64,000 nt of DNA, taken from positions 1 to 64,000 of the forward strand of contig NZ_JASDDG010000026.1 of NCBI RefSeq assembly GCF_030407495.1, given 5' to 3'. The translations under genes and the position numbers were made by a program. Below are positions 17,891-25,948 of the stretch, one piece after another. Origin of the DNA: Arthrobacter sp. APC 3897 (GTDB lineage: Bacteria > Actinomycetota > Actinomycetes > Actinomycetales > Micrococcaceae). Positions within the stretch are counted from its first letter, which is position 1. Every line of letters starts with the position of its first letter. Below the pieces are notes generated by a model that saw only the letters and a program-made list of their open reading frames with translations, had not been told where the DNA came from and did not search any database.

Positions 17891-18022
17891 CCAGGGCAGC
17901 GAAGGGAATGGGCGGGCTCCCCACTGGGGTCATGGTCAGGGCTCCTCGCATCGGCAGTGATCCGGTCCGCTGGCTGGTCCGGATGCTAAGTCTGCCACCG
18001 CCGGCTTTCCCTGCGGTAGGTA

Positions 18023-19453
18023 TCAGGAAGGGATTTTCCGGACCGGGCCGCTGAGGAAGCCCGCCTGCTCGCGCACCCACCACACGCCGTCGGCCCGGCG
18101 TTCCGCCGCCGTGGAAAAACGGTAGCGGTACACCCGCGCCCGCACCCACCGGGGAGGTGTGCCGGCAAAGGGATCGGTGCGCAGCAGGGCGAGGGTGCGG
18201 CGGTCGCCGTCGAGCAGTTTCTGCAGCAGTACGGGAAACCAGGATCCGCCCGAAGCACCCAGCGCCAAAAACCACATCAGCCAGTCCAGCCGCAGATGGT
18301 AGGGAGCGAACTGGCGGGGCATCCTGCCCGGATCGCCCGGTTTCCCCTTGAACTCATACGCGAGCCAGCGGGCGTCAGCGCCCGGCTCATCCATGGTGCC
18401 CTCAATCACCACCTCGTTGCGCAGCCGGGTGATACTCCCGAACGCACCGTAGGCGTTGGACAGGTGCCAGCGGTTGAAGCTGGCGTTCATGAGCTGGTTT
18501 CGGCTGAACAGATTCCGCAGCGGCTTCCACGCCCAGTAGAGCATCAGCGCTGTTACAGACAGGACGACGACGGCGAACCAGACCGGAGTTGGCTCGGGGG
18601 CGGGGGTGCTGAAGGCAGTTCCGGGCAGCAGTGCCCGGAGGTTCGAATCGGCGACGGCGCTGAAGGCGAGCAGGACGGTCAGCACGTTCAGCCAGGCGAA
18701 GTTGCCGGAAAGGATGAGCCACAGCTGGGTGATGATCACGATGAGCGCCGCAACTCCGGCCACCGGCTGCGGAAAGAACAGGAAAAACGGCACCACGAGC
18801 TGCGCAAAGTGGTTGCCGAGCACTTCTGCCTTATGCAGTGGTTTGGGCAGGTGATGGAAGTACCAGCTGGCCGGATTGGGCATCGGCTGGGTCTCGTGGT
18901 GGTAATACAGGGCGGTCAGATCCCGCCACACCCGGTCCCCGCGCATCTTGATCATGCCGGCGCCGAATTCCAGCCGGAACACCAGCCAGCGGAAGAGGAA
19001 AAGCACCGTCACCGGGGGAGCCACCTCGTGGGAACCCAGGAACGCAGCCAGGAAGCCGGCTTCGAGCAGCAGCGACTCCCAGCCGAAACCGTAAAACGTC
19101 TGGCCGATGTTCACGATGGACAGGTATAGCCCGAACAGCAGCAGGAAGGCCAGCATCGGCAGCCACGGCGGTCCGTACTGCGGCAGCCCGGCCACCAGCA
19201 GGGCCGCGACGGCGGCGCCGGTCCAGGCCACTGCCAGCAGTAACCGGTCCGAGTAGTGCCGGCGGAACAGGGTGGGGATGCCGCGTCCGGCGGTCCGGGC
19301 CAGATAGCGCGGTGCCGGCAGCAGGCCGTGTTCGCCCAGCAGAGCCGGAAACTGGTTGGCGGTGGAGATGAAGGCGATCAGGTACACGGCGGCGATGCCG
19401 CGCTGAAGCACCTGGCGTGCAAACTCGTATCCTTCTGCGTTGAAAAGATCCAC
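18023..19453 (-). CDS. Lipase maturation factor family protein
   Basis: 476 aa, polytopic. Begins MDLFNAEGYEFARQVLQRG and contains FISTANQFPALLGEHGLLPAP, FGWESLLLEAGFLAAF, FRWLVFRLEFGAGMIKMRGD, WRDLTALYYHHETQPMPNP, RHLSNAYGAFGSITR-type and GRMPRQFAPYHLRLDWLMWF segments, all signatures of LMF1/2-related proteins. In animals these assist lipase folding in the ER; the bacterial role is unknown. GTG start. Six bases separate it from the resolvase gene upstream on the same strand, which appears to mark the end of the core region. Confidence 0.9.
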   Translation of the reverse strand: MDLFNAEGYEFARQVLQRGIAAVYLIAFISTANQFPALLGEHGLLPAPRYLARTAGRGIPTLFRRHYSDRLLLAVAWTGAAVAALLVAGLPQYGPPWLPMLAFLLLFGLYLSIVNIGQTFYGFGWESLLLEAGFLAAFLGSHEVAPPVTVLFLFRWLVFRLEFGAGMIKMRGDRVWRDLTALYYHHETQPMPNPASWYFHHLPKPLHKAEVLGNHFAQLVVPFFLFFPQPVAGVAALIVIITQLWLILSGNFAWLNVLTVLLAFSAVADSNLRALLPGTAFSTPAPEPTPVWFAVVVLSVTALMLYWAWKPLRNLFSRNQLMNASFNRWHLSNAYGAFGSITRLRNEVVIEGTMDEPGADARWLAYEFKGKPGDPGRMPRQFAPYHLRLDWLMWFLALGASGGSWFPVLLQKLLDGDRRTLALLRTDPFAGTPPRWVRARVYRYRFSTAAERRADGVWWVREQAGFLSGPVRKIPS

Positions 19454-19459
19454 GGCAGG

Positions 19460-20050
19460 TCAACCCTTGCGTTCAGGGTCCGGCGTGCGCTGGATGATGC
19501 GGTACACGGTGCTGCGGGCAACCTTGAAGAGTTCGGCGATTTCGGATGTGGTGTGTTGTCCTGCCCGGTGCAGCGCAACCACATGGGCTTCCTGTGCCTT
19601 GGAGAGCTTGGGCTGCTTGCCGCGCAGCCTGCCCTTTGCCTTGGCAATCTGCATGCCTTCCCGGGTGCGGGCCCGTATGAGGTCGGACTCGAACTCGGCA
19701 ACCATTGCAAGGACGTTGAACAGCAGCCGCCCGACGGGGTCCGACGGATCGTGGATGGATCCGCCGATACTCAACTTCACATTCTTCTTTGTGAGTTCTT
19801 CGAGGATGTCCCGGGCATCGGGCAGGGAGCGGGCAAGGCGGTCCAGCTTGGTGATGACGAAAGTGTCCCCGTCACGCACCGCGGCCAGGGCCTGGTGCAG
19901 GCCCGGGCGGTCACGGTTGGTGCCGGTGAGCCCGTGGTCCGTATATATCAGGTCCGCCGGAACACCGAGGGCTGCGAGCTGATTCTGTTGCACTGTGAGG
20001 TCCTGCTCGCTGGTGGAGACGCGGGCGTAACCGACACTGTGGGCACTCAT
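19460..20050 (-). CDS. Serine recombinase (resolvase/invertase family)
   Basis: 196 aa. N-terminal catalytic domain: VGYARVSTSEQDL holds the nucleophilic Ser; IYTDHGLTGTNRDRPGL, FVITKLDRLARSLPD and EFESDLIRARTREGM follow. C-terminal HTH: HTTSEIAELFKVARSTVYRII. These small serine recombinases resolve or invert DNA at short sites. It lies exactly between GC-rich chromosomal genes (left) and the accessory region (right), with 252 bases before the next gene. Possible roles are in cointegrate resolution or in the mobility of the neighbouring DNA; the site is not identified. Confidence 0.93.
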   Translation of the reverse strand: MSAHSVGYARVSTSEQDLTVQQNQLAALGVPADLIYTDHGLTGTNRDRPGLHQALAAVRDGDTFVITKLDRLARSLPDARDILEELTKKNVKLSIGGSIHDPSDPVGRLLFNVLAMVAEFESDLIRARTREGMQIAKAKGRLRGKQPKLSKAQEAHVVALHRAGQHTTSEIAELFKVARSTVYRIIQRTPDPERKG

Positions 20051-20235
20051 GGTTCGAATGTAGCGGTTGGGCTACCCTCACCGGGAATACAGGAGGGCGG
20101 GGTATACGCGAATCTGCAGGTCAAACAGGTATATGTGCAGTCGGGGACAGGTAAGTTCGGGCGGATGTGCACTGGTGGTGGACCGGTTTGCTGGCCTCAC
20201 TACGGAAACGGTCAGGAACCTCTTGTATCACCCTC

Positions 20236-20281
20236 TTGACACAAGAAGCTGTCTTCCGCTTGTATTGGCGTCAAGATACAA
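20236..20281 (+). promoter_or_regulatory. Promoter with overlapping TTGTAT/ATACAA operator
   Basis: TTGACA (20236-20241) and TTGTAT (20260-20265) give a -35/-10 pair with an 18-base spacer. TTGTAT is the left arm of an inverted repeat completed by ATACAA at 20276-20281. It is placed so that the GntR/YtrA-type regulator encoded at 21340 could repress its own operon. Confidence 0.55.
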
Positions 20282-20302
20282 ACAGTCCTAGGAGGACATT
20301 CC

Positions 20303-21340
20303 ATGGGGTCGATAGCGGTAGTTTTAGCGGTCGCCGTAGCAGCCTTGATCGGAGCCGGATTGTGGGTTCTCGTCCGCCGTGCCATCAAGGGCTCCCAAAT
20401 GACCTTCGTACCCGTGCCTGCATCTGCGGCGGGGGAACGTTACGGTGCTTCGGTGTACCGCAGTGAGGTCCGGGCATCACTGACAGCTTTACTCATCGGG
20501 GTGTCAGCCACCGTTCTGACGTGGCAGGTCGGCACCTGGTGGCCGCAGGGGTACGGGCTCCCGTACGCTCTCGCCGGGTCAGTAGGCGCTCTCGCAGGAC
20601 TCAGCGCTTACAACCTGTATCGACGGACAGGTTGGGACTCGTCTCCAGGGGAGCGGACTCATGCTGAGCTCACACCTAGAAGGCCAGCCTCCTTTGCCCG
20701 GCAGTGGGTGTTCGCCCTTCCGCTTGCCACGGCACTCACCCTCATTCTCGGACTGGTGCTCACCGGGTTGTACTCATCGGCCGACGAAAACGGGCTGCAT
20801 CGCATTTACCAGCGCCGCGGGCTCTCGGGCTGGGGTATCGAGGACGGACGGGTAGTGGACGTGCAGTACAACCTGTCCTCGACCGGTCCTTTCCCCGGCT
20901 GGTATTACGGCGTCCCCGTCATAATCAGCACGGTCCTGCTCATCATCGTCGTGTACTGGTCGCTACGCAGGATCGCCGCCGCAGCCAGACCAACCTCACC
21001 TGGGCTTTTCCACTTGGATACAGCTCTTAGATCATTGAGAACCGCGTTCGTTATGGCCACCTCCAGCGCGGCCCTCGCGTTCCAAGTCGCAGGGCTCCTG
21101 GCCATTACTGGCAACGTCTTACGGGTCAGTCACCTCGACGCAGTCCCCACTGCCGATACCTTCGCAAGTGCTAACACGGTCCCGGTTGAGCCTGGACACA
21201 CACTCGCACTGATTGCGATCTTGTCCTCCCTAGTCGTTGCCATGGCCGCGGCTATCCTCCTCATTAAGGCTCTTACCGTCGTGGCGGACCTGCGGTTCGC
21301 TGAAAAAAAAGCCCGCACCTCTGACCCCTGGCCAGCGTGA
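20303..21340 (+). CDS. Polytopic membrane protein, YtrA-operon partner
   Basis: 345 aa, ATG with AGGAGG upstream. An N-terminal signal-anchor (residues 3-25) is followed by about six further hydrophobic segments (near 55-72, 80-98, 130-150, 198-215, 255-275, 290-320). The layout recalls DUF1648/SdpI-like or permease-less membrane partners that often sit with YtrA regulators, but I see no decisive motif. Its stop overlaps the start of the GntR gene (ATGA-type), so the two are translationally coupled; envelope-stress or peptide-resistance role is inference. Confidence 0.7.
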   Translation: MGSIAVVLAVAVAALIGAGLWVLVRRAIKGSQMTFVPVPASAAGERYGASVYRSEVRASLTALLIGVSATVLTWQVGTWWPQGYGLPYALAGSVGALAGLSAYNLYRRTGWDSSPGERTHAELTPRRPASFARQWVFALPLATALTLILGLVLTGLYSSADENGLHRIYQRRGLSGWGIEDGRVVDVQYNLSSTGPFPGWYYGVPVIISTVLLIIVVYWSLRRIAAAARPTSPGLFHLDTALRSLRTAFVMATSSAALAFQVAGLLAITGNVLRVSHLDAVPTADTFASANTVPVEPGHTLALIAILSSLVVAMAAAILLIKALTVVADLRFAEKKARTSDPWPA

Positions 21341-21741
21341 TGATCAGCATCGATTCCTCATCAGCGGTTTCACCGGTGGAACAAATCCGTTCCCAGATAG
21401 CCGCTCGAATTCGGGCCGGTCAGCTTGCAGCCGATACGCGGCTGCCCCCGGTCCGGCAGCTCGCCGCTGACCTCCGAGTATCACCAGGATCCGTGGCTAA
21501 GGCGTACAAAGAGCTCGAGAAGGCGGGGCTCATCCGCACCATGCGGGCGGCAGGCACCAGAGTCAACCCAGGTCACACAAGCACACAACCTCTCATCAAA
21601 ATCTCGGCAGACCTCGCGCACCAAGCAATCCAAGAAGGACTTACCCTCCGAGAGGCACAAGACCTCCTCGCACATGCGTGGAAACAGCTACACACAGAAC
21701 CCTGTGCACCCCCGAACCCAGAAAAGCCGCCGGCTCCATAG
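21340..21741 (+). CDS. GntR family regulator, YtrA subfamily
   Basis: 133 aa from the ATG at 21340 (GTG at 21337 also possible). SPVEQIRSQIAARIRAGQLAADTRLPPVRQLAADLRVSPGSVAKAYKELEKAGLIRTMRAAGTRV is, in segments, a full GntR wHTH; the remaining tail of about 50 residues is a short helical dimerisation region, the mark of the YtrA subfamily rather than FadR/HutC. Usually autorepressor of an ABC or membrane-protein operon; the TTGTAT/ATACAA repeat upstream of 20303 is the likely site. Confidence 0.9.
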   Translation: MISIDSSSAVSPVEQIRSQIAARIRAGQLAADTRLPPVRQLAADLRVSPGSVAKAYKELEKAGLIRTMRAAGTRVNPGHTSTQPLIKISADLAHQAIQEGLTLREAQDLLAHAWKQLHTEPCAPPNPEKPPAP

Positions 21742-21846
21742 CAGGAAGAAGAGCATACTCTGTCCTAGAACACTGCCTGGCAGTCATCCGACGTCCAGCA
21801 GCGCCAAGACTCAATACTCGGCGCTGCCAAAATCATTCCCCTCGCC

Positions 21847-22309
21847 GGATCCCAGAACGGACGCCGGAACGTCCGAGGAAGCACCGGCTATCGGGCATCG
21901 AAGCGCTCGATGAGCCACCGTGGCTTAGGCGACGCGAACAGAGAGGATAGTCTCGTAACAACAAACTCGGTCTGAATTGGGGAACACGCAGGATGGAAAC
22001 TGTATTCGGAATCATCGCTGGCTGTGTAGCGATTCTCGTCGGCTTGGCCGTAATCCTTAACCGGAAGTCCTTCAGTAAGTTCACTGCCGATGCCCAAAGG
22101 TCAACGTTTGGCAAAGCAGGTGAAAAAGTAGCAAACCGGGCAAACCCAGGCTGGACAGCCGCTGTGGGTACTGTATTTGTTCTCATTGGGGCGACCTTGG
22201 TCGTGCTCATGATCACCGGCGTAGAGATATAGGCAGGCACTAAATCCGAGTGTCTTTCAGCCGGCACTGGTAAGAATGCTAGACCGATCGAGCTTCATCG
22301 TCCGGTTGA
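21847..22309 (+). repeat. 463-bp tandem duplication, copy 1
   Basis: Starts GGATCCCAGAACGG and runs to ...CGTCCGGTTGA. The unit is repeated directly and, as far as I can read, without change at 22310-22772. Each unit contains one complete 79-aa gene with upstream hairpin CATCGA-AGCGC-TCGATG. Both ends lie at GGATC, which is also the junction motif of the cassette-like genes. Confidence 0.95.
21993..22232 (+). CDS. 79-aa membrane protein, copy 1
   Basis: 79 aa, beginning METVFGIIAGCVAILVG. Two hydrophobic segments (residues 4-22 and 56-76) flank a basic polar loop (KSFSKFTADAQRSTFGKAGEK). The start ATG follows CAGG. An identical copy lies 463 bases downstream and a diverged copy at 33481. No known family recognised. 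Its placement between GGAYC-type junctions marks it as a cassette-like gene with its own upstream region. Confidence 0.7.
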   Translation: METVFGIIAGCVAILVGLAVILNRKSFSKFTADAQRSTFGKAGEKVANRANPGWTAAVGTVFVLIGATLVVLMITGVEI

Positions 22310-22772
22310 GGATCCCAGAACGGACGCCGGAACGTCCGAGGAAGCACCGGCTATCGGGCATCGAAGCGCTCGATGAGCCACCGTGGCTTAGGCGACGCGA
22401 ACAGAGAGGATAGTCTCGTAACAACAAACTCGGTCTGAATTGGGGAACACGCAGGATGGAAACTGTATTCGGAATCATCGCTGGCTGTGTAGCGATTCTC
22501 GTCGGCTTGGCCGTAATCCTTAACCGGAAGTCCTTCAGTAAGTTCACTGCCGATGCCCAAAGGTCAACGTTTGGCAAAGCAGGTGAAAAAGTAGCAAACC
22601 GGGCAAACCCAGGCTGGACAGCCGCTGTGGGTACTGTATTTGTTCTCATTGGGGCGACCTTGGTCGTGCTCATGATCACCGGCGTAGAGATATAGGCAGG
22701 CACTAAATCCGAGTGTCTTTCAGCCGGCACTGGTAAGAATGCTAGACCGATCGAGCTTCATCGTCCGGTTGA
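22310..22772 (+). repeat. 463-bp tandem duplication, copy 2
   Basis: Second unit of the direct repeat. It is followed by GGATCAGC, so the GGATC border is present three times (21847, 22310, 22773). This is what unequal crossover or site-specific insertion of the same cassette twice would leave. Confidence 0.95.
22456..22695 (+). CDS. 79-aa membrane protein, copy 2
   Basis: Identical in sequence to the protein encoded at 21993-22232, including the upstream 140 bases. Two transmembrane segments with a basic loop. Complete identity shows the duplication is recent or kept identical by conversion. It directly precedes the deaminase cassette at 22773. Confidence 0.7.
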   Translation: METVFGIIAGCVAILVGLAVILNRKSFSKFTADAQRSTFGKAGEKVANRANPGWTAAVGTVFVLIGATLVVLMITGVEI

Positions 22773-22791
22773 GGATCAGCTAATGGACAGT
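22773..22791 (+). repeat. Cassette junction element, GGATC-AGCTA-ATGGACAGT
   Basis: Variant of the shared junction motif (consensus GGAYCGGCTTACGGRC). CGTCC at 22762-22766 is 18 bases before GGACA at 22785-22789 and can pair over four bases. Left flank belongs to the 79-aa cassette, right flank to the deaminase cassette. Confidence 0.7.
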
Positions 22792-22829
22792 GGCTTGGTC
22801 GAACCCGGTGAAGTCTCTACGATCGCGGT

Positions 22830-23270
22830 ATGACTAATCCGCTGCCTCCATCCGCGCAGATTGTTTCAGAGATCGAGCTGGTACTAGTCGACCACGCGAG
22901 AGAAACTATCGATGCGGCCACCGACGCCGGTCCTGGCGAAGATGGCATACACACCATGGGTGCTGCCGTGAGAGCCGCGGACGGGCGGATATTCACGGGC
23001 GTGAACCTCTATCACTTCACCGGCGGGCCTTGCGCAGAGCTGGTCGCGCTCGGAGCGGCCCGCGCCGCGGGAGCTACAGAACTGACACACATTGTCGCAG
23101 TGGGGAACCATGGCCGTGGCGTGAAGAGCCCTTGTGGGCGGGATCGGCAAATCCTCGCCGATCACTACCCTGAGGTGCGTGTGATCGTGCCGTCGCCTGA
23201 GGGGCTCGTGAGTGTTCTTGCCAGCGACCTGCTACCGCTAGCCTTCGATTATCACGCCGAACAGGTCTAG
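22830..23270 (+). CDS. Blasticidin-S deaminase-like cytidine deaminase, copy 1
   Basis: 146 aa. Zinc-dependent nucleoside/nucleotide deaminase fold with GVNLYHFTGGPCAELVALG (PCAE: catalytic Glu and zinc Cys), HIVAVGNHGRG and SPCGRDRQIL. It closely recalls fungal blasticidin-S deaminase, whose second motif is PCGRCRQ; here the third zinc Cys is Asp (PCGRDRQ), which would need altered metal binding and is common to both copies. Substrate could be cytidine or a nucleoside antibiotic. An inverted copy lies at 40983-41423. Own upstream region, bounded by junction elements on both sides. Confidence 0.85.
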   Translation: MTNPLPPSAQIVSEIELVLVDHARETIDAATDAGPGEDGIHTMGAAVRAADGRIFTGVNLYHFTGGPCAELVALGAARAAGATELTHIVAVGNHGRGVKSPCGRDRQILADHYPEVRVIVPSPEGLVSVLASDLLPLAFDYHAEQV

Positions 23271-23321
23271 CTGAAAGCTCAAAGCGGACCCTCGACGCGC
23301 ACCAGTCTTGTGCCCATTCAG

Positions 23322-23340
23322 GGACCGGCTTACGGGCACT
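23322..23340 (+). repeat. Cassette junction element, GGACCGGCTTACGGGCACT
   Basis: Best-conserved form of the junction motif. GTGCCC (23310-23315) pairs with GGGCAC (23334-23339) across exactly 18 bases. The deaminase copies diverge from each other inside this element (GGACCG-GCTTACGG here, GGATCG-TTCTGC in the second copy). Confidence 0.75.
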
Positions 23341-23381
23341 AGGAAAACGTCGCCTTCAGACCGATGTAGTTATGGTGAACT

Positions 23382-23732
23382 ATGAATTCAATGGAAGTCA
23401 TCTGGTTCATCGTAGGATTCGCCGCGTTGCCAGCCGGCGTTCTAATCGTCGGGCTCCTCGTTCTCTGGAGGGAACCCGGCATGCGAGCTTGGACGCGATA
23501 CATGTGGATGGTGGGCCTTGCCGTCATCGCGTGGTTCGTCCTGGTGACGGTCCAGGGCAGGCTTGACGCATCGTCGAGCGCGGAGTCCGCGAATCTAGAA
23601 ATTCTTTACTCCTTATCGCTATTTCTAAGTCTGCCTGCGATCGTCATTGGTGGGAGCTTCTGGGCTTTGATCGGGCGCGCAGCCGCCCTAGAACGGGAGA
23701 CACGGGCACATCTTCATGGAAATCCACGTTAG
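23382..23732 (+). CDS. Small membrane protein (116 aa)
   Basis: 116 aa starting MNSMEVIWFIVGFAAL. Three hydrophobic segments (about residues 5-27, 40-58 and 74-95) and a polar tail. No recognisable family. Sits alone between a junction element (23322) and the IS30 element, so its 3' boundary may have been altered by the insertion. Confidence 0.6.
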   Translation: MNSMEVIWFIVGFAALPAGVLIVGLLVLWREPGMRAWTRYMWMVGLAVIAWFVLVTVQGRLDASSSAESANLEILYSLSLFLSLPAIVIGGSFWALIGRAAALERETRAHLHGNPR

Positions 23733-23792
23733 TTATCCCAGCCAGGAATTTTTCTGATCGGAAGTCAGTAAATGTCCCAGGTAAGGATCCTT

Positions 23793-24977
23793 TTATAGGG
23801 CTGGATCAGTGGCCCTTGCTGAGGGGTTGAACGCATCTGAGGACGTTCCCCAGTCCAGTACCTTTCGTGGTCTTGTGTTGATCCTGTCTGCTATCTCATT
23901 GAGGTCCTGCTGGCTGAACTGACGAAGGTCACCGTTCTTGGGCAGATATTGGCGTAGGAGCCTGTTGGTGTTTTCGTTCGTTCCGCGTTGCCAGGGGCTG
24001 CGTTTATCGCAGAAGTAGACGGGCAAGCCCAGCTCGGCTGTGAGCTCCTGATGCTCAGCCAGCTCGCGTCCACGGTCCCAGGTTAGAGACAGCCGTTGCT
24101 CAGCCGGTAGCCCGCGGAAGCTTGATGTCAGGGCGGCCCGGACGACGTCGGCTTTGATTCCATTGGGCAGCTGTACCAGCCGGACATATCGGGTCTTGCG
24201 ATCAACGAGGGTTGCGATAGCAGACGGGCGTGCACCCATCACTAAATCGCCCTCCCAGTGACCGACCTCGGTCCGTTCTTCGATGTGACTTGGGCGGCGG
24301 TGGATGGACACCATGTTCTTCAGGCGTCCCCGGTTGCTTACACGAGGGGCCCTCGGAATGCGCATCGTCCGTCCTGACCGCAGATGATGCGACGGCCGGA
24401 CCAGGCATCGCGCGAGGGCTTTGCGCTCAGCGATGTAGATGGACCGGTAGATCGCTTCGTGCGACAACCGCATCGAGGCATCCTCCGGGTACGTGCGGCG
24501 TAGCCACTGGGAAATCTGCTCCGGTGACCAGTCCTGCCCCAGCTTGAAGGCCACCACGATGAGCAGCATATGGTTCACATCCAGGCGCTGTGGCTTTGGC
24601 CGCTTCGCCAGCAACACCGCGCGCTGATCAGCACTCACAGCCCGGTAGTTCTCACGCCCGCCATTGCGGCGGATCTCCCTGGACACAGTTGAGGCCGCAC
24701 GCCCCAAGCTTTCCGCGATGACGGCGGCTGAGTGGCCGGCGGCGATACCCCGGGATATTTCCTCCCTGTCAGCCATCGACAGGTGCCTGTCACTGCGCTT
24801 CGATGCCGGCAACCGAATACCACCGGACTGCAGCAGGAAGCTCCTCACCCGCTGAGTATTCGTACCCAGGTTCCTAGCGATCGACCGTAGAGAGTCTCCA
24901 CGTCGCCAGTATTCCCACAGCTGATCCTGCTGCTCAGCAGTAAACCCATAATCACGCACCATTCCCATCACTTTCAT
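23793..24977 (-). CDS. IS30 family transposase
   Basis: 394 aa, intact. N-terminal HTH (FTAEQQDQLWEYWRRGDSLRSIARNLG and a second SMADREEISRGIAAGHSAAVIAESLGRAASTVSREIRRNGG read in parts) and a C-terminal DDE domain: VGHWEGDLVMG (first Asp), LTWDRGRELAEH (second Asp) and PWQRGTNENTNRLLRQYLPK (Glu), the IS30 signature. Cut-and-paste or copy-out DDE transposase. Length matches functional IS30 enzymes. Confidence 0.95.
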   Translation of the reverse strand: MKVMGMVRDYGFTAEQQDQLWEYWRRGDSLRSIARNLGTNTQRVRSFLLQSGGIRLPASKRSDRHLSMADREEISRGIAAGHSAAVIAESLGRAASTVSREIRRNGGRENYRAVSADQRAVLLAKRPKPQRLDVNHMLLIVVAFKLGQDWSPEQISQWLRRTYPEDASMRLSHEAIYRSIYIAERKALARCLVRPSHHLRSGRTMRIPRAPRVSNRGRLKNMVSIHRRPSHIEERTEVGHWEGDLVMGARPSAIATLVDRKTRYVRLVQLPNGIKADVVRAALTSSFRGLPAEQRLSLTWDRGRELAEHQELTAELGLPVYFCDKRSPWQRGTNENTNRLLRQYLPKNGDLRQFSQQDLNEIADRINTRPRKVLDWGTSSDAFNPSARATDPAL

Positions 24978-25013
24978 ATCCGATCACGGGCGGTGCGTTG
25001 ACCGGTTGAGACC
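23811..25013. mobile_element. IS30 family insertion sequence (ends approximate)
   Basis: Transposase gene plus imperfect terminal inverted repeats: the right end reads (minus strand) GTGGTCTCAACCGGTCAACG at about 24992-25011, the left end GTGGCCCTTGCTGAGGGGTTG at about 23811-23831; both continue into AACGCA. A target duplication was not resolved. The element splits what looks like the cassette region at 20-42 kb. Confidence 0.7.
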
Positions 25014-25345
25014 ACCATCGTATTCGTGCACGCCAATGCGCGGGTCCAAGTATCGGAGTAGCGCAGAAGAGCGGTGTTTGTGACTCAACTTCAGGGGGAC
25101 TTTCTGCGCGCTGAGATGAACGGAAGGCGGAACGAATCATGTGTGAACGAATAGTGCACGCAGGGTAAGTTTCGTGCACCCTCCCGACCAAGGACAATCG
25201 CTGGACGAATGGTCGGCGGCCGAGCCCACTAGCCCCCGGGAGCATAGCCGAATGCGGGTGACAGACTAGAATGAGTGGTTGGCCTCGCTGGGGGAGCGAA
25301 ATTCCAGGTCCGACGTTTATTCCCTCAAATACTTAGGTGATCAAT
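25014..25345. other. Intergenic region upstream of lsr2
   Basis: About 330 bases with no convincing gene. It contains two GTGCAC boxes near 25154 and 25173 but no promoter I would call with confidence. Confidence 0.3.
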
Positions 25346-25672
25346 ATGGCACAGCGTGTACAGGTACAGCTTCTTGATGACATCACCGGCGAAGAAGCCG
25401 CAGAGACCCTCACCTTCGGTCTGGATGGTGTCATGTACGAAATTGACCTCACAGTACAGAACGCCCGCCAGCTGCGCGACGAGTTGGGCGTCTATGTGGA
25501 AAAGGGACGAAAAGTCCGCGGACGGTCAGCCGGTCAGCGGCGGTCCACGACCTCCGCACGGGACGAAACGCATCGGATCCGTGAATGGGCTGAAAAGAAC
25601 GGTTACAGCCCCAGCAGTCGGGGACGAATCAGCAAGAACATCATGGAGGCGTACCAGGTGGCCAACGCGTAA
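25346..25672 (+). CDS. lsr2: Lsr2 family nucleoid-associated protein
   Basis: 108 aa from the ATG at 25346 with AGGTGA upstream (GTG at 25337 also in frame). N-terminal dimerisation domain: MAQRVQVQLLDDITGEEA, ETLTFGLDGVMYEIDL. C-terminal DNA-binding domain: IREWAEKNGYSPSSRGRISKNIMEAY with the RGR minor-groove motif. Lsr2 is the actinobacterial H-NS-like protein that silences AT-rich foreign DNA. A copy inside a mobile, lower-GC region suggests a plasmid- or island-borne paralogue that tames the island rather than the housekeeping gene. Confidence 0.95.
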   Translation: MAQRVQVQLLDDITGEEAAETLTFGLDGVMYEIDLTVQNARQLRDELGVYVEKGRKVRGRSAGQRRSTTSARDETHRIREWAEKNGYSPSSRGRISKNIMEAYQVANA

Positions 25673-25948
25673 ACAGGCAGGGCTTGGTAAACGGGTGGGC
25701 GCGACTTCTTCAGTCCGGAATGATGTGCGGGCCCGGCTGCTGCCGGGGCATAAATAGCAGACAGCCTGGCCCGCACAGCGGACTGTGAGCAGTTCCAGCT
25801 GTTCCACAACCCGCTGCGAAGTGCACACCTCTGGGAGAGGGCGACAATCACTTCGCATGTCAGAGCGTATCCCTGATATTGCCGGTGAACATGGTTCGCC
25901 GGCAACACGCCGTCATTCGTCTCTCTTGCCCTGAATCAGGCCGGGCGT

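Noticed and set aside
21481-21992. Additional small genes on either strand between the GntR gene and the 79-aa gene
   Set aside because: Open frames here overlap the regulator or the upstream part of the repeat, have no ribosome sites and show no coherent protein features.
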